A program made the position numbers and the translations under genes. From positions 2,174,202 to 2,238,201 of the forward strand of contig RPFO01000027.1 of assembly GCA_009746045.1 (NCBI GenBank): a stretch of DNA of 64,000 nt, given 5' to 3'. Origin of the DNA: Mesostigma viride. Lineage: Eukaryota; Streptophyta; Mesostigmatophyceae; Mesostigmatales; Mesostigmataceae. Below are positions 21,463-32,410 of the stretch, piece after piece (the stretch's first letter is position 1; each line of letters starts with the position of its first letter). The notes beneath the pieces were generated by a model. It was not told where the DNA came from. It did no database searches and was given only the letters and a program-made list of their open reading frames with translations.

Positions 21463-24419
21463 TGTTACGTCCCGGCCCTTTTGGACGGACGTAACAATGG
21501 AATAAATTATGTAGTTTGACTTGTTGTCATAGTCCGTAGGACTTTGGGACTCATTTCGGGACTTAATGGGACGGGACATGCCCGAATTTTTTGGCGCCAA
21601 AAAATTCGCGCCGGAACCGAAGGTCATAAATTTCACGTGCACGGTGCGCGCACCCCTTGCGGAAGTGGCCATGGCGACTGCGTCCAGGCGAAACTACCAC
21701 ACCAGGGCAGGCGAAATGCAAAATTTTTGCTCGAATCTAAAAGACGATGCGTTTATGATGTTAGTTTGTGGCGGAAATCAGCTGGTTGACAATATCGCTG
21801 TTGTTTTTTTATGCCATCGGCATGGGGGGTAATCTGAATTTTTTGGTCGCGCGGAATGAAATAGAATTCATGATAGCGGCTGTAAAATCGAGATTTTAAG
21901 GGTTGTTCTGACCGTGAAGCAGGCGTTAATATCGGTTGCATCGAATTCTAAACCGATCTGGTGCTTTTTGCCAGATTTTCGGCCATTATCGGTAAGTAAT
22001 TGTTCAGACCTGCGCTGTGCGTGTCTGACCTGTCCATGGAAGAACGGCTGTTGTTGCGCGCCTGGGTGAGGGATTTACGAGGGCGAGGTACAGATTTGTC
22101 GCGAATGTTATCTGCTATCAGTGCTTTCTTCTATGAGCTCATCGTTCGAGGTTTTTTGCGTTCTTTTTGGGCAGTTTCCGCCAGCTAGCTCGCCGTCGCT
22201 TGCCGTTGTGTTGTCGAATACCTGGCAGCTTTAGATTGTTTTCGTTGATGCCGTGATCAGGGCCGCTTCAGTCGCAGCCTATAGCTCTTTGGGAAGGTAT
22301 AAGGCATTTCATAAAACGCGTTCCGGCAAGGATGTTGTGCGTATGGACGCTTCTTGTTGTTTGAGAGTGACGCACCCTCTCTTCGCAGGCCACAGCGGCA
22401 TCACAGCGCTCATGCGCTGAAGGGCCGCCAGTGGTTTCTTTGCATTTTATCGTGCAGGGATGGAAGTGTTTTAGTGATGATGATGTTGGAGATATTGCAT
22501 TTGTGTGACTGCATGTAGATAGCTGGCACCAATGGTTGTTTGAGCTTTCCTTTGTTATGATGATGTGACAAGACTACAATGTGCTGAGCCAACCATGGTT
22601 GACATGCATGACTGCAGGCAAGCTATATATACCATGTTCCTGCTTGGTTCCTCGCCCTCCATAGTCCCAGTTTGTCATCCATGCCGGGGAGGACAGTTTA
22701 GGAGGTGTTGTTGAGTTGATTAGCTTGGTTGGCATCAACCTTACACTCTAACCTGGGAGTAACATAGGAAATGCTGCTTAGGCGTATTAGGGCTACCATC
22801 GTCAAGGCTATGAACATATTTACAAGGCTGGCCATGCTGGAGGGATGATGAAGACATATGAGGTGCGTGGCCACCCCTTTGTACATTGTAAAGATACTCA
22901 GCATGGTTTTGGTGCATGTTGGATGGCATAAGAAGTGGCACTGTGGGGTTACTAACTTACTGAGTGGTCCTTAGCGCCTTGTCAGGTGGTCATATAGGAA
23001 ACCCATCAACTTAAGTAGTTCTTGTCACAATGACCCCCACGTTGAGCATGCGTTGCCGTCAGCGTGCAAGAGTTAATTATGTGTGCTTTGGTCAGTTTGC
23101 AGATGTCTTTGATGAAGAAGGAGGTGCTAGTGTGGCTGAATGGTTACTATAATTTCCTTGTAGTGTCTACATGGGTGGCCGTCTTGGAATGGTTGTAACT
23201 TGGGCAGTTCTTGTCGGAACGTCGTCAAACCTGGAACATAGGAGGTACCATATGTGCAGAGGATGGTAGTGTGTGGTTTGGCCAGTTTTCACGTGGCTTA
23301 GATGTATAAAGGGGTGTTAGTGTGGTTAAATACTAGCTAAAACCTCCGTCAGCGTCATCACAGGTGGCAATCTGGGAATATCCATCAAATAGGGCTGCGC
23401 TTGTCAGAATGACCTGAAAATTTGGGGCTGCATGTCCCCCCTCTCTAGTATTTGAAAATATAAGATATGGCATGATTCTATGTGTTTATGATTTGTTTTT
23501 TTTTTTTTGGTGAAAAAAAGTACCCTTTTTGCGAGAAAATCCATCAATGTGTCTAAACATCATTATTTTGTGCTCAAAATTAGGCAGACTTTCTCAAAAG
23601 TGGGGGAACTATATGGAAATATATGATTTGGTCCAAATATGTTTGCCCATTGTCCTAGGGAAAATATGCCAAAAGTAGCGTCTTTTTCTATTTTTAGCGC
23701 GTAACCGGCATCTGGTGGGGGCTAGTACCCCCCCCAAGTGGTTGGAAAATTTTTTTTAAATCATATTTATGGTTCCCAATCATAATTGGATTTTTAGCAC
23801 ATGCATAGGTATGGTTTACAGAAAAGTGCTCTTTAGGCATATCCCCTCCCCTTAATTTGGGAATTGTCCCTTGGTCAGGACTTTTGTATGGAACTATGAC
23901 AGTTTGTGTGATTCGGACCAGTTATTTTGGGCCTAGGTTGTTGTATGCGTGTACCTTCTAGGGGCCGGTGCAGTTGCGCCGCACTGCGTACTTTATAGCT
24001 AGTTGAGATATTGTACTCATGCGTGGATCCTGTGGGCGAGGGTCGATGTCGACCCGAGGATCTTGTGTGGACTGCATGCTTTGGAAGGTTGGCGCCATGT
24101 TGGCGCCCCTTGCCAGCGTAGTGGCAGACCTAGGTGAAATTGGTCCGAGGACGAGAGTCTCGTCCTCTTGGTTTGATGAATGTAAAGTGCGATGACGCCT
24201 TCATATTAAACCTGGGGCAACTATCCATTTGTAATTGGTATTGCTAGCCATTATAAGTGTGTATTAATTAGCTTGGCATCAAGTTGCGGTGCCAGATATC
24301 TCACGACCCCAGTCCTGAAGCGCAATCTGCATTAGGCCACCTTGAATCTTCCTAATTCCGGCATGGTAGATCTTTCGCTACGTAGCTCAGGCTAGGTGTG
24401 TCTGGGCTGGGACGTAACA
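21463..24419 (+). repeat. LTR2 (second LTR family), interrupted by a DNA transposon
   Basis: Begins TGTTACGTCCC and ends GGGACGTAACA (11-bp inverted ends). Segments 21463-21567 and 23851-24419 together match the copy at 52270-52807. Removing the insert at 21568-23850 leaves about 670 bp. The ends resemble those of the Ty3 family (TGTTACG/CGTAACA) but the body differs. Confidence 0.75.
21568..23850 (+). mobile_element. 2.28-kb non-autonomous DNA transposon with TTAA-type duplication
   Basis: Inserted into LTR2. CTTAAT occurs at both junctions (21562-21567 and 23851-23856), while the uninterrupted LTR2 at 52270-52807 has it once. The ends are imperfect inverted repeats: GGGACGGGACATGCC against GGGAGGGGATATGCC. 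No transposase frame is seen. A related element of ~1.9 kb lies at 60634-62531 on the other strand; both contain GCGTCTTTTTCTATTT and a GGCTGGCCATGCTG-containing patch. A TTAA target is typical of piggyBac, but the family is unassigned. Confidence 0.65.
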
Positions 24420-24476
24420 CGTGACTCCCCAACGGGAGCACGAGTCTAATTAATTAATTAATTAATTAATTAACAG
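24420..24476 (+). repeat. Retroposon 3' end: hairpin plus (AATT)n tail
   Basis: GACTCCCCAACGGGAGCACG can fold as CTCCC-loop-GGGAG and is followed by an (AATT) run. The same end is at 53027-53065. Confidence 0.7.
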
Positions 24477-25732
24477 CGCCTTCCATCATTTATCATGGAC
24501 ATTGTCCCCGGCCTCATTTTCCTCACTTGTCTTTGCCCTTCTGTGGCTTGTCTTTGCCCTTCTGTGCCGTTTCGGCATGACGGTACACTAGTGTGATGTG
24601 ACTGACTTGCCTCATTGCGGGCAACCTGCATGCACCTGGCTAAAAGGATTTTTATTAGTTGAGATCAGTTGTACTTTGCTGCCGAAACGTCTCATTGCAA
24701 AACCATCACCGACAGTTGGCGGGTTCCTTCGTCCGGACTTGTCCATTTTCGCGGTCAAAAGTGGCCTTACGCCCAGGTTACGCCTTCCAATTGGGCCATA
24801 CCCGGGTTAAGTTACGGTGGCACCCAGGCTTAAGTTACGGTCGCCGCCCAAACTTCGGCGTCGTAACTTAACGGGGGTACGTAACCTTAAGAATGGTAAC
24901 TTAACGCGGGTATGACTGTACTAGCGGGCGGCGCAGCCTCCACTCACCAGCTGGCGCGGTCGTGCCTCCGCCGACTCAAAACTGGGACTTAATACTTACA
25001 CCAATTAATAGGAGGGGGGACATCCAGCCAAAACAGCACGTGCACACTCACTCGTGTGTCCGGCGCGGCACCTCCGCACAGGTCGGACAAATATAAATAA
25101 AATACTGATAAAATATGATTTAAATACTTTTGGCTGCTTACCCACAGAGGACTCTCTCTCTCTCTCTGTGCATCATACTGGTTGTCTCTTTGATCAGAAA
25201 ATACTGCAGATCCTACACTGTGGGTGCAATAGAGCAAGAACGTTGGCTAATACAAGGCGCCTGGGAAAGGCTGATGCTGAGGCAGCCCATGACTTGGCCA
25301 ATGGAGGCTTTCTTTCGCTAGTTTGTTTTTTCCGTGTTCTTTTTCCTTTTTTTTCCCCCCTGTTTTGTTCCTGCTTTGGGTTTTCTTTACTTGTGGCGGG
25401 CAAGGCAGTTTATTCACTTGACATTTTTGTTCCACGCTTCTTAGACACAGGCGCCTGGGCCTAGCCGGGCACCTGGCACGCACCGATCAGGTAGACATGC
25501 TAGATAGGACAGCTGGCACCAAGCCCTCCCAGCCCGAGCACCATGTCCTCACATGGTGGCCCAGGGTACACACGGCACGGCCAGCTGTGCTTCTTCGCAT
25601 ACCTTCCGCACTATGCTAGGCCTGGACATGTGCTACATGGATGAGGCTGGGCGCCAGCCTAGCCAGCCCCCCGGCATGTCCACCATTGGGCGGAATATGA
25701 TCGCAAGGAGAAGCATTGTTGCGGGCCCGGCC
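24477..25732. other. Non-coding stretch with retroposon fragments
   Basis: Nothing convincing is coded. Between about 24780 and 24920 the motif GTTAAGTTACG and its complement recur. About 25553-25735 is, on the minus strand, a diverged copy of 53240-53350, the upstream part of the Cauli_VI-like ORF of the second retroelement family. Confidence 0.4.
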
Positions 25733-25779
25733 TTTAATTAATTAATCAATTAGGAACATAACTCCGTTGGGAGTATATG
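25733..25779 (-). repeat. SINE 3' end, first half (split by the outer Ty3 element)
   Basis: The (AATT)-type tail and hairpin ACTCCGTTGGGAGT are followed by ATATG. The SINE resumes after the second ATATG at 51629 with AGCACATAGCCC, giving the order found in intact SINEs such as 53389-53552. Confidence 0.8.
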
Positions 25780-26342
25780 TGTTACGTCGCGTAACAATTC
25801 GTTGTAGTTACGGACGTAAATTAGGTCCTTTGCCTCGGTTGTCCCTAGGTTTACGTGTAGGTCCAACTGGGACACTATTGTCCTCGTAACAGTACTGTGG
25901 TACATTGGGTGCTTTTGGGCGCCGCGCCGCGTACTTTATTAGTGGTCCTTATCCTTTGGTAGAATGTAGTGGACCAGCGTGCATCTGTGCCTTGCCGGTG
26001 TATCTGTAGGCGAGGGCCAGGTCGGCCCGAGCATGTTTGACCGTTGGTGACCATTTATGCACGTTCTACCCCTCGTGTGGTCACTCGGCGTGTGTTAAAT
26101 GATTTAACACATATAGGCTAGGGTCACGGCAGTGTAGTGTGTTTCCTTCCTCTATTCCTGGAATAAACGGGTTCGGGTAAATGGTTGTATGGCGTATTAC
26201 AGCAACACATACGTGAATGCATTGAGATCAGCTCCGTCTCGTTCGTCTTTCGCTAAGGGTTTGAGTAGAGGAGGCCTGACCAATTTAGGTAGCATCAGGC
26301 CCATTAGAGGTAGAGGTGGCGGTAGAAGTTCAGGACGTAACA
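25780..26342 (+). repeat. 5' LTR of outer Ty3 (563 bp)
   Basis: TGTTACG ... CGTAACA, the same length as the 3' LTR at 51061-51623. Visible differences are few, for example near 25890, 26001 and 26079. Confidence 0.95.
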
Positions 26343-26343
26343 A

Positions 26344-26356
26344 TGGTTCCGGAGGA
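26344..26356 (+). other. Primer binding site of outer Ty3
   Basis: TGGTTCCGGAGGA starts two bases after the LTR. In the inner element the same place reads TGGTATCGGAGG, close to the initiator-tRNA-Met site TGGTATCAGAGC, so this is a diverged initiator-Met primer site. Confidence 0.6.
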
Positions 26357-26704
26357 ACTTTCGTAGGTAGAGAACGAGACGACGGTCCTTTGTCACATAC
26401 GCCTTTGCAAGAACCCTTCCGCGTCCAGGGATACGAAGACGACACTTTCTTGACAGGTAATGGGCGGGTCGCCGTCAAGCTGGGAGAGTAGTGCTGCCCG
26501 GTTCGGGACACGATCTGCCTAGATGCTAGACCTGCTCGCAGCGGATAAACCCTTTCGTAGATAGCCTGTCCTTCGCCTTGTTTTCCTGCTTACGGTTGCT
26601 TCCTGTCGTAGATAGGGGATTATTATTGTTATTATTGCGGCCAGCGTGAGACGATTAGCGTCGCGGTAGCCTACACCTTTTTCCTTCGTGCTGCAGTGTT
26701 TATT

Positions 26705-28599
26705 CATGTCCCACGTAGCTCCCACAAAAACCAGCATCTTCATTAAAACAATAAGTGGAAGCATACATGTGACACTAATTGACATGCCCGGAGGCACGCC
26801 GTTCAAGGCCCTTCATGAAGTACGTTGCCCTAGAGGCAACCAAGACAAGGGTGGGTGGGTGGGGAGCAAAGAAAGAGGCCGACAAAACCAGCCAGAGCGG
26901 CTTTTAGTCGCAAAACCTCCCTTATCCCTAGCTAACTGACGTCATTAAACCCTTATGTTTAGTGGATGCTAGTAAGACGCTAACCGTACAGACCGGGGGT
27001 AGAATATCCCGAATCTGCACGGCTAGTATTAAATAATGCGTAGGTTGTTCTTTTCAGGGGCACTGCACCTCACGCCCCGTTCCGCCCGGGTATAATCAAC
27101 CCAAGCGCGGAACGCACATTTTATTTAATTCATTTTTCAACCATGCACTATATTGCATCTACTAATCACAAAAGCTCTAGCCAAACAGCTACGAGTAAAC
27201 ACTGCGACCTATAAGCCGCTCATCCAGCGGCCTCTTGTTCCCGCATTCACGTATAGAAGAAACTCCGTTCAAAGAACCCCGATTCATGTCCCACGTAGCT
27301 CCCACAAAAACCAGCATCTTCATTAAAACAATAAGTGGAAGCATACATGTGACACTAATTGACATGCCCGGAGGCACGCCGTTCAAGGCCCTTCATGAAG
27401 TACGTTGCCCAATCACCCCCGCCCTGGCTTTCCCTTGAAGCCGCACTCCACCTTGCTCGTTGTCACAAGTGACCGCCCTGCCGCAAAACGGGAGCCCCCC
27501 CACATCGGGAGGCGTGTGCCCGGCGGCTGTGGATGCATGGCCAGGCCCAAAAAGGCCCAGCGCATTTGCACTGCGATTGCGCACGGCCAGCCTATCATGA
27601 CCCCTCTCGGGGCCCCGAGTCGGTACCGCTATGGCCGTCTCCCCATAGACCCGGGGTGCTTCGAGAAAAAACGTGGACCTAGCCCAGGCCCCGCCAGCCC
27701 GGATGCCCGAGGCCACAGCCCCAGGCACCTGGCTGAACGAGAGTCCGTTCAGCCAAGACCGCATTCCCCCCCGAGGTTTCTATGCGTGGGGAAAAAATTT
27801 CTAGCTTAGACGCTTTTCCCATCGCCGTCCCCAGCCCCAACCACCCCCCCTCGGCGGAAGGCAATTGCAAAGTTTGCTGGCCAGCAGCAATTTCCGAAGA
27901 AAAAGCCGCAGGCCGCGGACCGAGACACGGGTCGCCAGTGCCAGCCATCCGGCTCCAACCCGGGGTGCAAGCATCCCCAGGTACGGAGCACCAGCTCGCG
28001 CACTGGGCCGACCAAGCGACAGTTGAGCACCTGTCACGGCATCCGGCCCACCAAAGACCCCAAGCTGGGGAAAAGGTGCGGACCGGAGGTAATCTTTTTC
28101 TTTTCTTTTAGTTAACCGGGCGAGGAACTACGCCTGGCCGGTTAACAACTGGAAGTCTCACCACTGGCCAAGTGGCCAGTGCAACCAGTGCTTTTGGGAT
28201 TTTGCTCCGCAGCACCCATAGCTGCGGCTGCCGCCGCAACGACAACGAGCAAAGAAAGAGGCCGACAAAACCAGCCAGAGCGGCTTTTAGTCGCAAAACC
28301 TCCCTTATCCCTAGCTAACTGACGTCATTAAACCCTTATGTTTAGTGGATGCTAGTAAGACGCTAACCGTACAGACCGGGGGTAGAATATCCCGAATCTG
28401 CACGGCTAGTATTAAATAATGCGTAGGTTGTTCTTTTCAGGGGCACTGCACCTCACGCCCCGTTCCGCCCGGGTATAATCAACCCAAGCGCGGAACGCAC
28501 ATTTTATTTAATTCATTTTTCAACCATGCACTATATTGCATCTACTAATCACAAAAGCTCTAGCCAAACAGCTACGAGTAAACACTGCGACCTATAAGC
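26705..28599. repeat. 1.9-kb composite repeat inserted in the outer leader
   Basis: Two tandem copies of a ~580-bp unit. The first (26705-27285) has a short G-rich spacer and the second (27286-28599) has an ~830-bp GC-rich stretch in its place (about 27411-28244). Nearly the same composite lies in the inner 5' LTR at 42587-44510, with start and end offset along the unit. It is flanked here by a ~35-bp duplication (26670-26704 and 28612-28646, CCTACACCTTTTTCC...). The short frames inside have no recognisable domain. It may be a TRIM-like or tandem element; its identity is unknown. Confidence 0.75.
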
Positions 28600-28834
28600 C
28601 TACACCTTTTTCCTACACCTTTTTCCTTCGTGCTGCAGTGTTTATTGCTGTTTATTAGACGGCCGCACCCGCAGAGACACGGGTCGCTGCTTTTAGGACG
28701 AGCGCTGGACTATTCGGTCGCTGATTTTAGGACGAGCGCTGGACAATTCCGCCCTCATGCTGCTTTCGGTGATCCAGATCGCCCAGATAAGTCGCCTACC
28801 CCTTCTTCTAGCGTGACGTCACAAGACCCACCAG

Positions 28835-29336
28835 GTGCGTTACCATGAGCCCGCGGTGTGTGGTTACTGCGCCTTCCCATTCGTCCAGTGACAATAGCTT
28901 AGCTGAATATTACGTAGTTATTACCCCTCAATGGTCAGCCATTTTCCTCTCTTGGTCAGATGCTAGGAAGATAGTGCAAAACCGTACATATAACGTAGTT
29001 AGGTATAAGAAATTCGTTACCTTCGAGGAAGCCCAACAATTCCTTATAGACCATAGTGTATCAGATTTAGGCCTACACGTACGTTCTACTCCTCATGGTC
29101 GTCCTCCTGTAGAAGCTCTAGATTTCGCTACCCCTCCTTCGTCTCCCCCTAAACGGGCTGCATCCTCATCTAGCTCAGACACTCCTCTCACTTTAGAATT
29201 CGGTTCCCTATCCATTACTGTTGTTAAAAAGGATTGATTTAAATTGTTTTCCTTTCTTAGGACCTTAAAAGTTTTTCCTTTCTCCTTCCTTGCTTTAAAT
29301 TAGGCCTTGTCCTTTTCCTTTATTGCTTCCATTTAG
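28835..29336 (+). promoter_or_regulatory. Putative intron enclosing ORF0 (splice donor and acceptor)
   Basis: The donor CCACCAG/GTGCGTTA at 28835 stands ten bases before the ORF0 ATG. A pyrimidine-rich acceptor (TTTATTGCTTCCATTTAG) ends at 29336, 27 bases before the gag ATG. Both are conserved in the inner element (ACCTACCAG/GTGCGTTA and TTGTTGCTTTCAG). Splicing would remove ORF0 and place gag first. This is inferred from sequence only. Confidence 0.45.
28845..29237 (+). CDS. ORF0: Cauli_VI/RNase H1 N-terminal-like protein, 130 aa
   Basis: A small intact ORF upstream of gag. Residues ~21-65 read YYVVITPQWSAIFLSW, then SDARKIV, then YKKFVTFEEAQQFL. This is the pattern of the RNase H1 N-terminal hybrid-binding domain, also called Cauli_VI because it occurs in caulimovirus P6: YYAV-G---GIY-SW-EA---V ... 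YKKF-T-EEA--FL. The family binds RNA/DNA hybrids or RNA, so a role in reverse transcription, RNA packaging or translation of the polycistronic RNA is plausible. The C-terminal half is Pro/Ser-rich and ends VVKKD. The inner element has an intact homologue (41486-41890), although gag and pol are broken in one or both copies. Confidence 0.75.
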   Translation: MSPRCVVTAPSHSSSDNSLAEYYVVITPQWSAIFLSWSDARKIVQNRTYNVVRYKKFVTFEEAQQFLIDHSVSDLGLHVRSTPHGRPPVEALDFATPPSSPPKRAASSSSSDTPLTLEFGSLSITVVKKD

Positions 29337-29363
29337 ATTCCTATTCCTTTACTGATATTAAAG

Positions 29364-29407
29364 ATGGACCCAGTGGGTGGAGATATGTCGCCTATACCTA
29401 CCAATAC

Positions 29408-29471
<64 letters not shown>

Positions 29472-31120
29472 AATAACAATACCAATACTCGTGGTAACCG
29501 ACGGGACTCACTTGAAACGGTGCACCATCTCACTCCTCCAGGTAATCTTCGTACCTCACCTCCTTCTCCTGTTACTGGTGGTCGCCGTCGTCCCTCACTT
29601 ACCCCTCCTACCTATGAACAACGTATGCGTGTCAGATTTAGTGATGACCCCTCCTTTACCCTGAACCAGGCCCCTGCCCCTCCTGCAACCTTGGCTCAAC
29701 CTTCTATTAGGTCCTCACACCCTGACAATGTTCCTAGACCTCCTACCCACCCTGTGCCTTCCATTCCTTCTTTTCACACGGGTCGTACCTCGGCCCCTGT
29801 CGGCCCTTCTGGGCGCCCTAGTGCAGTTCCCTTCTATCCCCCTGCCTCTTGGTCCTACCCTGATACGGCCTACGAGGCTGCCCAGGCCCCTACCCGTGTG
29901 GCTGATTTAGTGATTTCAGCACCATGCCTCTAGATGATAGGAACTATGATCATTTTGCCTACTCCTCCATCCGTGAGCAATATACTGTTCCTTTCTCCTA
30001 CGGGCACCATCCTGAAACGGTGGCCGCTTCTAGACCCCTATCCAAAACCTTTCCTCTTCCTTCTTTCTATCCTACGTATGTAGCAGTGGAAGACAGTGGC
30101 CCCATGGGTAAAACTGACTTGTCTAATCCCCCTAAGCCCCCTGCTCTTCCCCTCTTTGCTAACCTACCCAAGTTGGATGTTAAGTCTACCCCACAACAGT
30201 TTTTCACTTTCATTATGTTGCTTACCCAGAATACAGAGTCGTGGCAAAATCATAATAGATGGCGTCTCTCAGATGCTGTACTAGTTCCTCACTATCTTAC
30301 TACCTGTATTACTCCTGAGCTTGCTAACCTTATCCAGTGTGAGTCTTTGGCCTCTCATGCCTACCCTAACTCAGTAGCAGAATTGTTTAAGCGTTTAGAG
30401 AACCATTTAGTCCCTCCTGATGCAGATTGGCAGGACAGATTAGCCTTTGGTACCTTGCAGCAGGGTACTAAATCGTTTAAGGAGTATATGAAAGAATTTG
30501 ATGCCCAGATGGTACGAATTAGGGATTTGTCGGGCGCAGAAGTACGTGCTCGCTTCTTACAAGGCCTCAGTAGACCCTTATTACGGGAAGTCAAGCGCCA
30601 GTTCTCTGCCTACCGTTTTACTGATCTGCCCCTCAAGCATGTGCGTCAGCATCTCCTACGAGTAGCAGATTTCTTCGCCACTCCTTCTCTTCCTACCCGT
30701 TCCCGTATTAATAATATTATCCTTACCCCTGAGGAGGAGAACTCCTATGTAGAAGAATTAGATATTTGTGTTACTGACCTTTCAGCTCTTGATGTCTCTC
30801 ATATCACATGCTATCATTGTAAGGAAGTAGGTCATCTTAAACGTGAGTGCCCCAAGTTCCTTTCGGGTGCTCCCCCTCATCCCGACGCTCGCCCTCCTCG
30901 TACCCCTCAGCGTGCTCCCATTCGTCCCACTTCACTGACGCATTCCCTCAGCTACCCCTAGTAGGCTGAATGCTGTGCAGACAGGACCCCCAGGGTTCCC
31001 CTATGATAATCAGGCTCCCGCACCCTCTTCGATCCCTCGTGACCCTCCAGCAGTGGCTTTTTCGCCAGGGTCTTCTTCGGGGTTAGTTCCTATGGATTTG
31101 GGGGGGGAGGGGGAACAGTA
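29364..31120 (+). pseudogene. gag of outer Ty3 (frameshifted)
   Basis: Homologue of the intact 578-aa gag at 39626-41362. The ATG at 29364 is followed by a poly-Asn tract (29403-29468, AAT repeats). The capsid-like region and the CCHC zinc knuckle (CYHCKEVGHLKREC) are present in a second frame. About ten bases are missing near 29907 relative to the inner copy, and an indel near 30930 shifts the frame again, so no full-length Gag can be made. The region ends at a G8AG5 run just before the gag stop. Confidence 0.85.
29403..29468 (+). repeat. (AAT)n microsatellite coding poly-Asn in gag
   Basis: About 20 consecutive AAT/AAC codons. The inner element has roughly half as many (around 41281-41311), so the tract length varies within the family. 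Confidence 0.9.
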
Positions 31121-31208
31121 GGCCTGTCAGCCGGGGGTAACCTGGACAGGTCCTTAGTTAGTACCCCAGATAATAATTTTTGCCTGCCTGTTTTTATAAC
31201 CTCAGACT

Positions 31209-31846
31209 GTAGGAGCTGAATCATCCCTACCACTACGTGTCCGTCCTCTCATGCTTTTGAATGGTGGCTTAACCGTTCCCCATACTGTTGTAGACCCTTT
31301 CTTGCATGCTGATGAACTTTTGAATGTCTCTGTGTTAGTGGATAGCGGTGCGGCTAGCTCCTTTGTGAGCGAAGCCCTAGTTAGGCGTTTAGGATTAGTC
31401 CCTATCCCTCACACCAAAACTGTCACTGTTCATTATGCTGACGGTCGCACCAGTCATTCCCCGGGTACGGTGTCCCTTCCCCTGGTCATACAAGGACGTA
31501 CTATCAACCTGACGGCTACTATAGGCCCTATCACTACCGCTGATGTATTACTAGGATTAGATTGGCACCAGGATAATAAGATTACTATTAATTATGATAC
31601 CATGGTCATTTGGTTTCCAGATAGCTCTTATACTGGGTACCGGAACGTCATTATAGATTAGAAAATTTATCCTTGGTAGATATTACTCCTCCTATACACC
31701 TGTTGATCCTCCTGTAAGACCTATACCTGAAGTATTAATGTCCAATGATGAATTGCGATCTGAACTAAAGGAATGTGGATACTTATTATGTATGTTCCTT
31801 CAGTTAGAAGTACAGGAGATACCTATCACTAATAATAGTGTGGATA
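31209..31846 (+). pseudogene. pol of outer Ty3, first part: retropepsin-type protease
   Basis: The protease active-site motif is visible as [12 protein letters not shown], followed by the downstream DVLLGLDWH motif of retroelement aspartic proteases. A TA insertion at about 31629 shifts the frame. The gene is then cut at 31851/31852 by the inner element and resumes at 44883. The start is approximate; no ATG is near the first pol codons, consistent with expression by fusion to Gag. Confidence 0.85.
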
Positions 31847-31851
31847 TAGAT
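31847..31851 (+). other. Target-site duplication TAGAT (left copy)
   Basis: TAGAT here and at 44878-44882 flank the inner element. With the insertion and one copy removed, the outer pol reads continuously (GGATATAGATGTAAACACAG), matching the homologous inner sequence. Confidence 0.97.
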
Positions 31852-32396
31852 TGTTACGCCTCGGGTTTCTACCACTACCTCTACCTCTACCCGGCCTGAT
31901 GCTACCTAAACTAGTCAAGCCGCCTCTAGTTAAACCCCTAGCGAAAGACGAACGAGACGATCCAGATCTCAGTGCATTAACGTAAGTATTACTATAATAC
32001 GCCATAAGCCATTTACACAACCCGTTTACTCCAGGAATAGAGGAAGGAAACACAACTACACTGCCGTGACCCAAGCCTATACGTGTTAATTCATTTAACA
32101 CACGCCGAGTGCACACATGAGGGGTAGAACGTGCATAAATGGTCACCAACGGTCCAACACACTCGGGCCGACCTGGCCCTCGCCTACAGATGCACGCTGG
32201 TCCACTACATTCTACCAGAGGATCACGGGACCACTAATAAAGTACGCGGCGCGGCGCCCAAAGGCACCCAATGTACCACAGTACTGTTACGAGGACAATA
32301 GTGTCCCGGTAGGAACTACACGTAAACCTAGGGACAACCGAAGCAAAAGACCTAATTTACGTCCGTAACTACAACGAATTGTTACGCGACGTAACA
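31852..32396 (-). repeat. 3' LTR of inner Ty3 (545 bp)
   Basis: Minus-strand TGTTACG ... CGTAACA ends. It is uninterrupted and so serves as the reference for the split 5' LTR. Confidence 0.95.
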
Positions 32397-32410
32397 CCTC
32401 CCCCCCCACA
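32397..32410 (-). other. Polypurine tract of inner Ty3
   Basis: The minus strand reads TGTGGGGGGGGAGG directly before the LTR start. Confidence 0.75.

Noticed and set aside
27393-28111. Protein genes in the composite repeat
   Set aside because: Overlapping short frames on both strands with no recognisable domain; frames differ between the two copies.
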